Source of the DNA: Hyphomicrobiales bacterium
GTDB taxonomy: Bacteria; Pseudomonadota; Alphaproteobacteria; Rhizobiales; Rhizobiaceae
Length of the DNA: 39,010 nucleotides
Assembly: GCA_900469615.1 (NCBI GenBank)
Contig: UBYA01000035.1
Span: 1-39,010, forward strand
Direction: 5' to 3'
How positions within the stretch are numbered: position 1 is the stretch's first letter; each line of letters begins with the position of its first letter. The notes under the pieces are model-generated. The model was not told the DNA's origin. It saw only the letters and a list, made by a program, of their open reading frames with translations, and did no database searches. Of this stretch, positions 5,777 through 16,260 are shown in pieces. A program made the position numbers and the translations under genes.

Positions 5777-8122
5777 TCAGGCACCGGCCCGCGCCGCTTC
5801 CCACACCTTGAGCGGGGTCGCCGGCATGGTCAGCGTGTTGTTGCCGATCGCATCGGTAATAGCGTTCATCAGCGCCGGCGGCGAGCCGATGGCGCCCGCC
5901 TCGCCGCATCCCTTGATGCCAAGCGGATTGCTCGGGCACGGCGTGTTCTGGTGCGAAAGCTGGAAAGACGGCAGATCGTCGGCGCGCGGCATGGTGTAAT
6001 CCATGAAGCTCGCCGTCAGCAGCTGGCCGTTCTCGTCGTAATGCACGCCTTCCAGCAACGCCTGGCCGATCCCTTGCGCGATGCCGCCATGCACCTGTCC
6101 CTCGACGATCATCGGATTGATGATGTTGCCGAAGTCGTCGGCCGCGACGAACTGCACGATCTCGGTCTTGCCCGTCTCCGGGTCCACCTCGACTTCGCAG
6201 ATGTAGCAGCCGGCCGGGAAGGTGAAGTTCGCCGGATCGTAGAAGGCGGTTTCCTTCAGGCCCGGCTCCATGCCGGCGGGCAGGTTGTGCGCCGTGTAGG
6301 AGGCCAGCGCCACCTGGAACCAGGGCAGCGCCTTGTCGGTGCCCGCCACCTTCAGCTCGCCGTTCTCGATGACGATATCGCTTTCGTCCGCCTCCATCAG
6401 ATGCGCGGCGATCTTCTTCGCCTTCGCCTCGACCTTGTCGAGCGCCTTGACGACGGCGGACATGCCGACGGCTCCGGAACGGGAGCCATAGGTGCCCATG
6501 CCCATCTGCACCTTGTCGGTATCGCCATGGACGATGGAGACGCTGTCGATCGGCACGCCGAGACGATCCGCGACGAGCTGCGCGAAGGTGGTCTCATGCC
6601 CCTGCCCGTGGCTGTGCGAGCCGGTGAGCACCTCGATCGTTCCGACCGCATTCACCCGCACCTCGGCCGATTCCCACAGGCCGACGCCGGCGCCGAGCGA
6701 ACCCACCGCCTGCGACGGCGCGATGCCGCATGCCTCGATATAGCAGCTCATGCCGATCCCGCGTTTCATGCCGCGGGCGGCCGCCTCCGCCTTGCGGGCG
6801 GGGAAACCGGCCCAATCCGCCTGCTGCATGGCGGCGTTGAGCGAGGCTTCGTAGTCGCCGGCATCGTAGTTCATGATGACGGGCGTCTGGTAGGGGAAGG
6901 AGCGGACGAAGTTGATCCGCCGGAGTTCCGCCGGCGAAACGCCGAGCTCGCGCGCGGCCGTTTCCACTGTGCGCTCCAGAAGATAGGTCGCCTCCGGACG
7001 TCCCGCCCCGCGATAGGCGTCGACCGGCACGGTGTTGGTGTAGACCGTGCGGACATTGGCGTGGATCGCCGGAATGGCGTACTGGCCCGACAACAATGTC
7101 GCATAGAGATAGGTCGGCACCGCCGAGGAAAACAGCGACATGTAGGCGCCGAGATTGGCGATGGTGTCGACCTTCAGCGCCGTCATGCGGTTCTGCGCAT
7201 CGAAGGCCATCTTGACCTTGGAGAGATGGTCGCGGCCATGCGCATCGGTCAGGAAGGCTTCGGTGCGGTCGGCCGTCCACTTGACCGGCACGCCGGTCTT
7301 CTTCGAAGCCCAGAGACAGACGATTTCCTCCGGGTAGATGTAGATCTTCGAGCCGAAGCCGCCGCCGACATCCGGCGCGATGACGCGCAGCTTGTTTTCC
7401 GGCGCGACATTGTAGAAGGCGCTCATGACGAGCCGGGCCACATGCGGGTTCTGGCTCGTCGTGTAGCAGGTATAGTGGTCTTCCGCCGCGTCGTAGATGC
7501 CGAGCGTCGCGCGCGGCTCCATGGCGTTCGGCGAAAGCCGGTTGTTGTGGATCTCGATCTCGGTGACATGCGCGGCCTCGGCGATCGCCTTGTCGGTCGC
7601 CGCCGCATCGCCCAGCTCCCAGTCGAAGATCAGGTTGTCGGGCGCTTCGGGATGGATCTGCGGCGCTCCCGCCATCAGCGCATCCACCGCCTCGACGACG
7701 GCGGGCAATTCCTCATAGTCGACGGCAACGGCTTCCGCCGCGTCGCGCGCCTCCCCGAGGCTGTCCGCGACGACGATCGCAACGGCATCGCCGACATAGC
7801 GCACCGTATCGACGGCCAGCGGGCGCCAGGCGCCCATCTTCATCGGGGAACCGTCGCGGGAATGAATCATCCAGCCGCAAATCAGGTTGCCGATGCCATC
7901 ATCGAGCAATTGCTTGCCGTCGAGCACGCCGATCACGCCCGGCATGGAGAGTGCCGCCGACACATCGACGCTGTTGATCTTCGCATGTGCATGCGGGCTG
8001 CGAACGAAATAGGCGTATTTCATTCCCGGCGTCACCATGTCGTCGGTGTAGCGCCCCTTGCCCGTCAGAAATCGCTTGTCTTCCTTGCGTGCCACGCGCG
8101 CGCCAATGCCTTCCACGCCCAT
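5777..8122 (-). CDS. Molybdenum hydroxylase catalytic Mo subunit (CoxL-like, form II)
   Basis: The 781-residue large subunit binding the Mo-pterin cofactor. Visible motifs are GGGFGSK (253-259), a glutamine/glycine-rich cofactor region (GSHSHGQGHETTFAQ) and GCGEAG near the C-terminus with the conserved catalytic glutamate (E741). The active-site loop reads AYRGAGR (369-375). True form I CO dehydrogenases have AYxCSFR, with the cysteine that binds copper; this protein lacks that cysteine, so it belongs with the form II enzymes, whose physiological substrates are mostly unknown (aromatic, purine-like or aldehyde compounds are possible). The start at 8122 follows GGGAGGATGTG; a longer in-frame start at 8158 is less likely. 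It is the middle gene of a small-large-medium operon. No CoxDEF-type maturation genes occur nearby. Confidence 0.94.
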   Translation of the reverse strand: MGVEGIGARVARKEDKRFLTGKGRYTDDMVTPGMKYAYFVRSPHAHAKINSVDVSAALSMPGVIGVLDGKQLLDDGIGNLICGWMIHSRDGSPMKMGAWRPLAVDTVRYVGDAVAIVVADSLGEARDAAEAVAVDYEELPAVVEAVDALMAGAPQIHPEAPDNLIFDWELGDAAATDKAIAEAAHVTEIEIHNNRLSPNAMEPRATLGIYDAAEDHYTCYTTSQNPHVARLVMSAFYNVAPENKLRVIAPDVGGGFGSKIYIYPEEIVCLWASKKTGVPVKWTADRTEAFLTDAHGRDHLSKVKMAFDAQNRMTALKVDTIANLGAYMSLFSSAVPTYLYATLLSGQYAIPAIHANVRTVYTNTVPVDAYRGAGRPEATYLLERTVETAARELGVSPAELRRINFVRSFPYQTPVIMNYDAGDYEASLNAAMQQADWAGFPARKAEAAARGMKRGIGMSCYIEACGIAPSQAVGSLGAGVGLWESAEVRVNAVGTIEVLTGSHSHGQGHETTFAQLVADRLGVPIDSVSIVHGDTDKVQMGMGTYGSRSGAVGMSAVVKALDKVEAKAKKIAAHLMEADESDIVIENGELKVAGTDKALPWFQVALASYTAHNLPAGMEPGLKETAFYDPANFTFPAGCYICEVEVDPETGKTEIVQFVAADDFGNIINPMIVEGQVHGGIAQGIGQALLEGVHYDENGQLLTASFMDYTMPRADDLPSFQLSHQNTPCPSNPLGIKGCGEAGAIGSPPALMNAITDAIGNNTLTMPATPLKVWEAARAGA

Positions 8123-8206
8123 CACATCCTCCCATCGGGGTTGCGGGCCTGGCACCACGCCAAGACGACGATCATCGGCGTTTCGCCAGACGGTCTCGGT
8201 GAAACT

Positions 8207-8695
<489 letters not shown>

Positions 8696-8731
8696 ATTTT
8701 CCTCCTCGCCTCTCCTCCAGAGGCAAGGGGC

Positions 8732-8760
8732 ATCATTTGACTTTTTTACAGTCCAATCAA
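8732..8760 (-). promoter_or_regulatory. Candidate promoter of the Mo-hydroxylase operon
   Basis: On the minus strand TTGATT (8755-8760) and AATGAT (8732-8737) are separated by 17 bases and end about 37 bases before the CoxS-like start. The hexamers match sigma-70 consensus only partly. The rest of the 8696-8990 divergent region is relatively AT-rich and shows nothing else I can name. Confidence 0.3.
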
Positions 8761-8990
8761 CCTCTACTTTAGACAGCGGGTGGATTTTCTGCCTTGTGCC
8801 GGCCGTTTTACTATCCGGTCACAAAGCCGCCTTTGTTCCGCAACAAAAAAACTGTCGGCGCCCAATGGACAATCATATTTTGCACGATATTTTTTGTCAT
8901 TGCAGGACTGAAAGACAGCCCATCGTGGTGGAGCTGAAGAATTGGGACGACGTTGGCCGGGGTTCGGCTTAACTAACGTTGGAGAGATAA

Positions 8991-9266
8991 ATGAAGAAAG
9001 TTCTTATGCTCGCACTGGTCGGCTTGTCTATCGCAAGCTGCACGCCGACCGAACAGGGCGCAGGCATCGGCGCGGCATCCGGCGCGATCATCGGCGGGGC
9101 AGTCACCGGCAATGTCCGCGGCGCAGCAGTCGGCGCGGCCATCGGCGGCGTCTCCGGCGCCGTCATCGGCAGCGTCCAGGAGCAGCCCGGCCAGTGCTAC
9201 TATCGCGACCGCTATGGCCGCCGCTACATCGACGATTGCCCGCGTGGCGGCTATCGCGGCTACTGA
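8991..9266 (+). CDS. Glycine-zipper lipoprotein
   Basis: A 91-residue lipoprotein. The signal peptide ends in a lipobox, LSIASC, with the lipidated cysteine at residue 17. Residues 23-62 are a glycine zipper (GAGIGAASGAIIGGAVTG and repeats of GxxxG type), the kind of segment found in SlyB/Rcp-like and 17-kDa antigen proteins that packs against membranes. The C-terminus is short, Tyr/Arg-rich, with two cysteines (QCYYRDRYGRRYIDDCPRGG) that could form a disulphide in the periplasm. GGAGAG precedes the start. It is monocistronic with its own strong terminator and is divergent from the Mo-hydroxylase operon. The role is probably envelope structure or stress; nothing more specific can be said. Confidence 0.88.
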   Translation: MKKVLMLALVGLSIASCTPTEQGAGIGAASGAIIGGAVTGNVRGAAVGAAIGGVSGAVIGSVQEQPGQCYYRDRYGRRYIDDCPRGGYRGY

Positions 9267-9290
9267 TCGATCCACGATCGAGATTTCCAG

Positions 9291-9319
9291 AGTCCCGGAC
9301 CGCAAGTCCGGGACTTTTT
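9291..9319 (+). terminator. Rho-independent terminator of the lipoprotein gene
   Basis: AGTCCCGGAC (9291-9300) pairs perfectly with GTCCGGGACT (9306-9315) around a five-base loop and runs into TTTTT. It lies 25 bases after the stop codon. The 268 bases from here to tamA show no gene; a TTGACA at 9455 is a possible -35 element. Confidence 0.92.
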
Positions 9320-9587
9320 GATTTCCGGCCGGGGCAACACGCCGTCATCGACGCGGCGGCACCAGGTAACGACCCGCCGGGGCAACCTTTACAGGCCGCT
9401 ACACAGACCGCCCGAGCATCTCCAATTCTCGCCAAAATCAGGGCGTTTTGCCCTTTGACAGTCACATTTTCCAGGTTTTTGACTCCAAAACGGTACACCT
9501 CGGCAACTTTTGCCTCTATGGTGGCCCCGCGTTAACCTGGGGGAAACGTCAAGCTGAGTAAGTTCTCATGTAACCGTAAAGCGGCGT

Positions 9588-11513
9588 ATGCATAAAAGAA
9601 CTGTACCGAAGAAGAGTATTGCGTATCGGCAGGCAGGAACCGTGGCAGCGGTTGCGGCAGCGCTTGCGCTCGGTCCGATATGCGCCGGAAATGCCTTCGC
9701 GTTCAAGCTCTTCGGCATCAAGCTCTGGGGCGAGGACGAAACGGCCGACCAGGTTTCCGATCCCGTTCACTACACGGTCGATTTCAAGTCGGACAATCTC
9801 GACAAGGACCTGAAGGAAGCCCTGAGCGAAAGCTCGATGCTGGTATCCGACGAAAAGAAGCCGGTATCCGGCGACCTCGGCGTCGTCGTCAAGGCGCGTG
9901 ACGATCGCGACCGGCTGATCGCCTCCCTCTATGAAAAAGCGCGTTACGGCGGCGTCGTCACCATCACCGTCAACGGCACCCCGCTCGATGCCTTGCCGCC
10001 GACGCCGACCTTCAGCCGCGCCAAGCCCGTTGCCGTCACCATCAGCGTCGATCCCGGCCCCGTCTTCAAGCTCGGCAAGGTCAGCCTGCTCGGCGACGCC
10101 GCCAGGCTGGACCCGGCAAGCTACGGACTCGTGCGCGGCGGCGATGCCGGCTCCCTGACCATCCTGAAGGCAGGCGACAAGATGGTCGTCGATTTCAAGA
10201 ACGAGGGACATCCGCTCGCCAAGCTCGACAAGCGCGACGTCGTCGCCGACCATGCCACCAACACGGTCGACGTCTCGCTGAAGGTCGACAGCGGCCCCGT
10301 CGCGCCTTTCGGCAATGTCGGCGTCACCGGCCAGAAGTCGGTCGACCCGGATTTCATCAAGCGCTATGCCCGCATCAACGAAGGCAAGCCTTACTCGCCG
10401 GACGAACTGAAAAAGGCGTCCGACCGCTTGCGGAAGCTCGGGGTCTTTTCGAGCGTCACCATTCGCGAGGCCGACAAGCTGGCGCCGGATGGCAGCATCC
10501 CGACGACCATCGAGGTCTCGGAAGGCAAGCAGCGCTTCTTCGGCGTCGGCGCGCAATATTCGACCATCGACGGCTTCGGCGTTCAGGGCTATTGGGGACA
10601 CCGCAACCTGACGGGCCGCGCGGACTCGCTGCGCATCGAAGGATCGGTCTCGCGCATCGGCGAGACGACCGATGTCGGTCAGCTCGATTATACGGCCGGC
10701 ATCACCTATGTCCGCCCCGCGACTTTCTATCCTTCGGCAACGTTTACCGCAGGCCTCAAGATGCAGAGCCTGCATCCGGATGCCTACGACGCCAACACCG
10801 TGACGGCGAGCGGCGGCCTTGCCTATGAAATCAACGACCAGGACACCGTCTCCGCCGGCGGGGAAGTATCCTATGAATCGGATACCACCGACGCCTTCGG
10901 AAAGCATAATTACCTGACGGTCGCGATCCCGCTCGAATATGTTCGCGACACGCGCGACAACAAGCTGGACCCGACGGAAGGGTATCGCGCCTCGATCAGC
11001 GCCAAGCCGAGCTATGAGGCGATGGGCGGCACGATCTTCAGTTCCTTCGAGGGTTCGATCACCGGCTACAAGGGTGTCGGCGCCAACAACAACGTCGTCT
11101 TCGCCGGCAAGCTTGCCGCGGGCTCGCTGCTGGGCGCGAACAGCATCGAGGATATCCCCGCCACACGGCGCTTCTACGCTGGCGGCGGCGGCTCGGTGCG
11201 CGGCTACAGCTATCAGGAAATCTCGCCCTACAATTCCAACGGTGACGAAACCGGCGGACGCTCCTATGTGACGGCCTCGTTCGAGGCCCGCGTGAAGATT
11301 ACCGATACGATCGGCGTCGTGCCCTTCGTCGACATGGGCAGCGTCACCGACACTGTCTTTCCGGACATTTCCGATCTGCGCATTGGCGCCGGCGTCGGCC
11401 TGCGCTACGCTACGCCCTTCGGCCCGATCAGGCTCGATGTCGCCGTCCCGTTGAAGAAATACGACGACGGCACATCTTATGGCATCTATGCCGGCATCGG
11501 CCAGGCCTTCTGA
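9588..11513 (+). CDS. tamA: TamA, outer-membrane BamA/Omp85-family protein
   Basis: A 641-residue outer-membrane protein of the translocation and assembly module, which with TamB helps insert some outer-membrane proteins and/or moves lipids across the periplasm. A signal peptide covers residues 1-38 (ending GNAFA). The next roughly 280 residues hold POTRA-type repeats (visible strands at VTITVNGTPL, FKLGKVSLLG and PFGNVGVTGQ). The C-terminal half is a beta barrel, with the family motif VRGY (537-540) in GGGGSVRGYSYQ that folds into the barrel, and it ends in phenylalanine (GIGQAF), the outer-membrane assembly signal. The ribosome site is weak. It is followed 65 bases later by tamB in the same direction, the arrangement usual for this pair. 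Confidence 0.94.
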   Translation: MHKRTVPKKSIAYRQAGTVAAVAAALALGPICAGNAFAFKLFGIKLWGEDETADQVSDPVHYTVDFKSDNLDKDLKEALSESSMLVSDEKKPVSGDLGVVVKARDDRDRLIASLYEKARYGGVVTITVNGTPLDALPPTPTFSRAKPVAVTISVDPGPVFKLGKVSLLGDAARLDPASYGLVRGGDAGSLTILKAGDKMVVDFKNEGHPLAKLDKRDVVADHATNTVDVSLKVDSGPVAPFGNVGVTGQKSVDPDFIKRYARINEGKPYSPDELKKASDRLRKLGVFSSVTIREADKLAPDGSIPTTIEVSEGKQRFFGVGAQYSTIDGFGVQGYWGHRNLTGRADSLRIEGSVSRIGETTDVGQLDYTAGITYVRPATFYPSATFTAGLKMQSLHPDAYDANTVTASGGLAYEINDQDTVSAGGEVSYESDTTDAFGKHNYLTVAIPLEYVRDTRDNKLDPTEGYRASISAKPSYEAMGGTIFSSFEGSITGYKGVGANNNVVFAGKLAAGSLLGANSIEDIPATRRFYAGGGGSVRGYSYQEISPYNSNGDETGGRSYVTASFEARVKITDTIGVVPFVDMGSVTDTVFPDISDLRIGAGVGLRYATPFGPIRLDVAVPLKKYDDGTSYGIYAGIGQAF

Positions 11514-11578
11514 CAAACCGTATAGTTGTCGCGGACGGTTCAGCACACGGTTACAAAATTGAGGTTACTGTCGCTTTC

Positions 11579-14500
11579 ATGAGCATATTGATTCGAATCC
11601 TCGGGAAACTGGTGCGCTGGATCGCCTATGCGGTCGTGGCGATCCTTTTGCTCGTGATTGCGGCTGTGCTCGTCATCGGCATGGTGCCTTCCGCGACGGG
11701 TTATGCGGTCGATCAGGTGGCGAGACTCGCCTCGACGCCGGACCGCACCATCACCATCGCAGCGCCTTCCGGGCTGTTGAACGGCAATCTGCGCGTCGGC
11801 GCCATTACGGTGGCGGACACGAAGGGCGTCTACGCCAAGGTGCAGAATCTCGCCGTCGACTGGTCTCCCTTGTCCTTGCTGAACGGCACTTTCCATGCCG
11901 ACCGCGTCGCGGCCGATGTGATCGACTTCCAGCGCCTGCCGGTGTCCACGGCTGCCGCGACCACGCAGGAACCGCAAACATCGGGTGGCGGCGGCTTTTC
12001 TCTGCCCGTCGCCATCGACATCGGCGCCATCGCCCTGCCCGATCTTCGCATCGGACAGGCCGTGGCCGGACAGGACTTCATTCTGGCCGCCGACGGCAGC
12101 GTCAAGGCCAACAGCAGCAGCATGGGCCTGACGCTCAACGCCAGCCGCCATGACGTGCCGGACGCCAAGCTCTCCGCAGACATCGCTTTCGCCCCGGCCG
12201 ACAATCAGCTGAAGCTGAAGACGCAGATCTCCGAGCCGCGCGACGGCATGCTCGCGGGTCTCCTGCACCTGCCGGGCGGCCCGGCCGTCAATATCGACCT
12301 TTCCGGCGACGGCCCGCTGTCCAACTGGACCGGCAAACTGCAGGCGGCACTCGACGGCCAGCCGACGGTTTCCATCGACGGGCACCACAGCCTGTCCGCC
12401 GATGGCCTGCATCATATAGACGTCAAGGGCGGCGGCGACGTCGACTCGCTGCTGCCGCCGACCATGCGGCCGCTCTTCGCCGGGCAGACGACCATCGACG
12501 TCTCGGCCACCTTCGACGGCAAGGGCAAGATCGACATCCAGACCGGCAATCTTGCCACCGGCAGCGCCGTTCTTGCTGCATCCGGCACGCTCGATCCCGC
12601 CGGCAACAACAGCCTCAATGCCAATCTGCTCGGCACCTCCGGCCCCGTCGACTTCCGTTGGCCGATGGAGAACGGCGAAGTGCGCGCCATGATTTCGCGC
12701 GTCGATATCGCGCTGACCGGCGCGGCGCAATCGGTGAAGATCGATGCCAAAGCCGCGCTCGACAGCGCCAGCACGCCGCAGGGACAGATCGGACAGATCA
12801 ATCTCAGCGCCAGAAGCGATGCCTTCAACCTTGCAGGCATGTCCGGTCCGCTGCAGCTTCGCCTCGTCGTCGGCCAGACGGCCTTCGTCAGCGCCGATCT
12901 CAATCGCCTGATCCGCGCGCCGATCGCGCTCACCGCGCCGCTGCAACTCTCGCCCGACACGATCGGCTTCAACAATACGACGCTGGAAAGCGCCAGCATC
13001 GGCGGCACCGTCAACGGCAAATACACGCTGTCATCGAAAGCGCTCACGGGCAATTTCAAGCTGTTTGCGCTGCCCGGCGTGCTGCCCGACGGCGTATCGA
13101 ACAAGTTCGAAGGCACGATATCGCTGGAGGGCCAGGTCGCCGGCACGGTGCCGGCCAAGATGACCCTGTCCAATCTCGCGGTGAAATCCAATGTCGCCGA
13201 AATCAACGGCAACGTCGCCCTCAACGACCAGTCGCTGACATCGGATCTTACCGGCAAGGTCCTCGATCTTTCCAAATTCATACCGAACGCCGAAGGCCAG
13301 GCCGATATCGGCCTCAAGGCCAAGGGTCCGCTTGCCGCGCTCGGCATCGATGCCACGGTCAAGGCCGTCAACGTCAAGCTGGCGGGGCGGCTGCTGGACA
13401 CGCTCGACATCGGCGTGACCGGCACCGCCGACCCCAAGGCGCCGCAGGCAAACATCCAGGCAACCGGCGCGATCGATGGGAAGCCGATCCGCATCGCCGC
13501 CGATGCGGTTTCCACGGATGGCCACACGAGCATTCCGTCGCTATCGGCCGAGATCGGCACGAACAAGCTGCAAGGCAAGCTCGATCTTTCGCCGAGCTTC
13601 GAGCCGAACGGCGCCCTCACCTTCAATCTGCCGGATCTCGGCCTTCTCGCAGCGCTGGCCGGACAGAAGGCCGAGGGCGACCTCAAGGGCTCGCTCGATA
13701 TCGCCAGCGCCAACGGAAAGATCGGCCTGAAGGTCAACGCCGGCGGCAACGGCATCCGCCGCGACGATCTCGTGATCACCAGACCGGCCGTTGCCCTTGC
13801 CATCGACGATCTCAAGGCTTTCTCGGCAAACGGCAGCGTCCGTGCCGATGCCATCGCCTCCGGCGCCAATCGCATCGCCGATCTCGGCCTGACCTTCACC
13901 CAGCAGGGCAGCCGCACCGATTTCGATCTGAAATCGACCTATGACAACGCACCGCTGACGACGCGCGGCAATGTCGAGACATCGGGCGGGCAGACGACCG
14001 TCAGCCTCGACTCCTTCGCGGGTGCGCCGCTCACGATCCCGGTGAAACTGGCCTCGCCGACCAGGATCGTCATCAAGGACGGTATCGCATCGCTGAACGG
14101 CCTGACCCTTCAGACGGGTGGCGGCTCCGTAACGGTCAGCGGCACCGCCGGCCAGGTCCTGAACATCAATGCCAGGATCGCCAACCTGCCGGCAAGCCTC
14201 GCCAATGTCTTTGCGCCGACACTCGCGGCCGAGGGCGTCATCTCCGGAACGGTCGCCGTCACCGGCAAGGCGACCGCACCTGCCGTCGTGTTCCAGACCA
14301 ATTGGTCGGCAGCGGCAACGAGCCAGACGAAATCCGCCGGCCTCGCACCGCTCGGCATCAAGGCGGACGGCAAGTTTGCCGACAACGTCGTCACGATCAA
14401 TACCAACCTGACCGGCCAGAGCGGGCTGGCGCTGAACGGCGGCGGCACTGTCGCCATTGCCGGCAGCAAGGCCATGGCCCTGAAGTTCTCGGGCAACCTG

Positions 14501-15766
14501 CCCTTCGATGCCCTAGCCGGCCAGCTTGCGGCCCAGGGCCTGGTCATGACGGGCACGGCCAGGATCGATATGCAGATCGGCGGCTCCACCGCCGCCCCCG
14601 CGATCACCGGCTCCATTTCCACCGACGGCGCCAAATTGGTCGATGTCCGCCGCAACCTGACCCTCAGCGGCCTTGCCGCGACCGTGACGCTCGACGGCAA
14701 GCAGGCCGTCATCTCGCGCCTTAGCGGCAATCTGACCAGCGGCGGCAGCATATCGGGCAGCGGCACGGTCGGCATTGCACCGGAGAGCGGCTTCCCCGCC
14801 GATATCCAGGTGAAATTCAACAACGCGACCTATGTCGACGGGACACTGGTGGCCGCGACCGTCAACGGCACGCTCGGCGTCAAGGGACCGCTCATGACCG
14901 CGCCGATGCTGACGGGCAATCTGAAGATCAACAAGGCATCGATCACCGTGCCTGAAAAGCTGCCGGCGTCGCTCTCCGAGATCAATATCAAGCACAAGAA
15001 TGCCCCGGCCAAAGTCAGCGCCCAGTTCAAGGATCAGAAACCGGAAGGGCCGAGGAGCAAATCGACGACGCTCGGCATCGATTTGCAGCTCCAGGCGCCC
15101 TCGCAGATCTTCGTGCGCGGCCGCGGCATCGACGCCGAACTTGGCGGCAGCATCACCGTGCGCGGCACGGCGGCCGAGCCGATCGTATCCGGCGGCTTCA
15201 CCATGCGGCGCGGACGCCTGACCATTCTCAGCCGCCGGCTGGATTTCACCGACACCAGCAAGATCACCTTCGGCGGCGATCTGACGCCGGCACTCGCCAT
15301 GGAAGCGACATCGTCGGCCGGGTCCACCACGATCACCGTCGATGTCACCGGTCTTGCGACCGATCCGCAGATCGGCTTCTCCTCTTCGCCTGCCCTGCCG
15401 CAGGACGAGGTTCTGGCGCAGTTGATCTTCGGCCAATCCATGTCGAAACTCTCCGCCATGCAGATCGCCCAGCTTGCCGATGCCGCAAGCCAGCTTGCGG
15501 GCGGCCGCTCGACCTCGCTGTTCGAGGGCCTGCGCAGCCATCTCGGCGTCGACGACCTCGACATCTCGACGGACGCGAACGGCCAGGCGCAGGTCGGCGC
15601 CGGCAAGTACATCAACAAGCGCACCTATATCGAACTGCAGCAGGGCGCCTCCAACAACACCAAGGCGATCATCAACCTGAATGTCGGGCGCGGCGTGAAG
15701 CTGCGCGGCGCGGCAGGCTCGAATGGCGCCGGCGAAGCCGGCATCGTCTACGAGCACGAATATTAG
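11579..15766 (+). CDS. tamB: TamB, inner-membrane-anchored AsmA-like translocation protein
   Basis: A 1395-residue partner of TamA. One N-terminal membrane anchor (AYAVVAILLLVIAAVLVIGM) is followed by more than 1200 residues of repetitive beta-rich sequence predicted to form the long periplasm-spanning groove of AsmA/VPS13-like proteins. The C-terminal DUF490 (TamB) domain is recognisable from LPQDEVLAQLIFGQSMSKLS onward and ends in a strand-rich, charged tail (GIVYEHEY). Proposed roles are lipid transport to the outer membrane and assistance in barrel-protein assembly. The start at 11579 gives the membrane anchor directly; a GAGG lies rather far upstream. The gene ends three bases from the convergent Lrp-family gene. 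The many long open frames on the opposite strand here are composition artefacts. Confidence 0.94.
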   Translation: MSILIRILGKLVRWIAYAVVAILLLVIAAVLVIGMVPSATGYAVDQVARLASTPDRTITIAAPSGLLNGNLRVGAITVADTKGVYAKVQNLAVDWSPLSLLNGTFHADRVAADVIDFQRLPVSTAAATTQEPQTSGGGGFSLPVAIDIGAIALPDLRIGQAVAGQDFILAADGSVKANSSSMGLTLNASRHDVPDAKLSADIAFAPADNQLKLKTQISEPRDGMLAGLLHLPGGPAVNIDLSGDGPLSNWTGKLQAALDGQPTVSIDGHHSLSADGLHHIDVKGGGDVDSLLPPTMRPLFAGQTTIDVSATFDGKGKIDIQTGNLATGSAVLAASGTLDPAGNNSLNANLLGTSGPVDFRWPMENGEVRAMISRVDIALTGAAQSVKIDAKAALDSASTPQGQIGQINLSARSDAFNLAGMSGPLQLRLVVGQTAFVSADLNRLIRAPIALTAPLQLSPDTIGFNNTTLESASIGGTVNGKYTLSSKALTGNFKLFALPGVLPDGVSNKFEGTISLEGQVAGTVPAKMTLSNLAVKSNVAEINGNVALNDQSLTSDLTGKVLDLSKFIPNAEGQADIGLKAKGPLAALGIDATVKAVNVKLAGRLLDTLDIGVTGTADPKAPQANIQATGAIDGKPIRIAADAVSTDGHTSIPSLSAEIGTNKLQGKLDLSPSFEPNGALTFNLPDLGLLAALAGQKAEGDLKGSLDIASANGKIGLKVNAGGNGIRRDDLVITRPAVALAIDDLKAFSANGSVRADAIASGANRIADLGLTFTQQGSRTDFDLKSTYDNAPLTTRGNVETSGGQTTVSLDSFAGAPLTIPVKLASPTRIVIKDGIASLNGLTLQTGGGSVTVSGTAGQVLNINARIANLPASLANVFAPTLAAEGVISGTVAVTGKATAPAVVFQTNWSAAATSQTKSAGLAPLGIKADGKFADNVVTINTNLTGQSGLALNGGGTVAIAGSKAMALKFSGNLPFDALAGQLAAQGLVMTGTARIDMQIGGSTAAPAITGSISTDGAKLVDVRRNLTLSGLAATVTLDGKQAVISRLSGNLTSGGSISGSGTVGIAPESGFPADIQVKFNNATYVDGTLVAATVNGTLGVKGPLMTAPMLTGNLKINKASITVPEKLPASLSEINIKHKNAPAKVSAQFKDQKPEGPRSKSTTLGIDLQLQAPSQIFVRGRGIDAELGGSITVRGTAAEPIVSGGFTMRRGRLTILSRRLDFTDTSKITFGGDLTPALAMEATSSAGSTTITVDVTGLATDPQIGFSSSPALPQDEVLAQLIFGQSMSKLSAMQIAQLADAASQLAGGRSTSLFEGLRSHLGVDDLDISTDANGQAQVGAGKYINKRTYIELQQGASNNTKAIINLNVGRGVKLRGAAGSNGAGEAGIVYEHEY

Positions 15767-15769
15767 GGC

Positions 15770-16210
15770 TCAGAATCCCATCTTGCTGGTCTTCAGCAGG
15801 ATATTGGATTCGGTGATGTTGATGCCGTTGATCAGCCTGATCCGCCTGAGCGTTTCGTCGAAGGAGGCGAGATCGCGATCTTCCAGTTCGGCGATGAAAT
15901 CCCATTTGCCGTTGGTGCTGTGCAAGGCCCTGACCTGCGGCAGGCCGCGAAGCTGATCGGCGACCTTGTCGGCCAGCTTGCCGAGCACCTCTATCAAAAC
16001 GATGGCCCTGACGCCGGCGGCGCGGGTTTCGTGGCCGGTGCGGATGGTGAAGGCGGCAATGGTGCCGTTCTCCACCAGCCGCTCTATGCGTGCGGCCACA
16101 GTTGCGCGCGACGCGCCGGTCGCTGCCGCCAGGGAGGATACGGAGATGCGCGCATTGTTGCGCAGCGCACTGAGGAGATCGCGGTCGAGGTCGTCCATAT
16201 GGCTTGTCAT
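15770..16210 (-). CDS. Lrp/AsnC-family transcriptional regulator
   Basis: A 146-residue regulator. Residues 5-60 form the winged helix-turn-helix (MDDLDRDLLSALRNNARIS, then SSLAAATGASRATVAARIERL); the rest is the RAM/AsnC ligand domain with the core VRAIVLIEVLG and the GKWDFIAELE segment near the effector pocket. Such proteins form octamers that wrap DNA and respond to an amino acid. It is divergent from an arginase gene across about 125 bases holding a clear inverted repeat, so arginine or ornithine control of the arginase is the natural inference. A second in-frame ATG at residue 5 is an alternative start; neither has a strong ribosome site. Confidence 0.93.
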   Translation of the reverse strand: MTSHMDDLDRDLLSALRNNARISVSSLAAATGASRATVAARIERLVENGTIAAFTIRTGHETRAAGVRAIVLIEVLGKLADKVADQLRGLPQVRALHSTNGKWDFIAELEDRDLASFDETLRRIRLINGINITESNILLKTSKMGF

Positions 16211-16223
16211 TCTGCTAAATCGA

Positions 16224-16260
16224 ATTGATCAATCTGTCGAAACCTAATCGATTTTCGACA
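16224..16260. promoter_or_regulatory. Candidate Lrp-type operator in the regulator-arginase intergenic region
   Basis: TGTCGAAA (16235-16242) and TTTCGACA (16253-16260) form a perfect 8-bp inverted repeat with a 10-base spacer, directly next to a second palindrome ATTGATCAAT (16224-16233). A possible arginase promoter, TTGCTG-N16-TAATGC, lies just downstream at 16274-16301. Position and symmetry suit the divergent Lrp-family regulator. Confidence 0.55.

Noticed and set aside
5777..8122. True (form I) carbon monoxide dehydrogenase
   Set aside because: The active-site loop AYRGAGR lacks the copper-binding cysteine of form I enzymes, and no cox maturation genes accompany it.
9549..15757. Long minus-strand frames (665, 468 and 414 codons) opposite tamA and tamB
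   Set aside because: All are antisense shadows with no recognisable motif; tamA and tamB explain the region.
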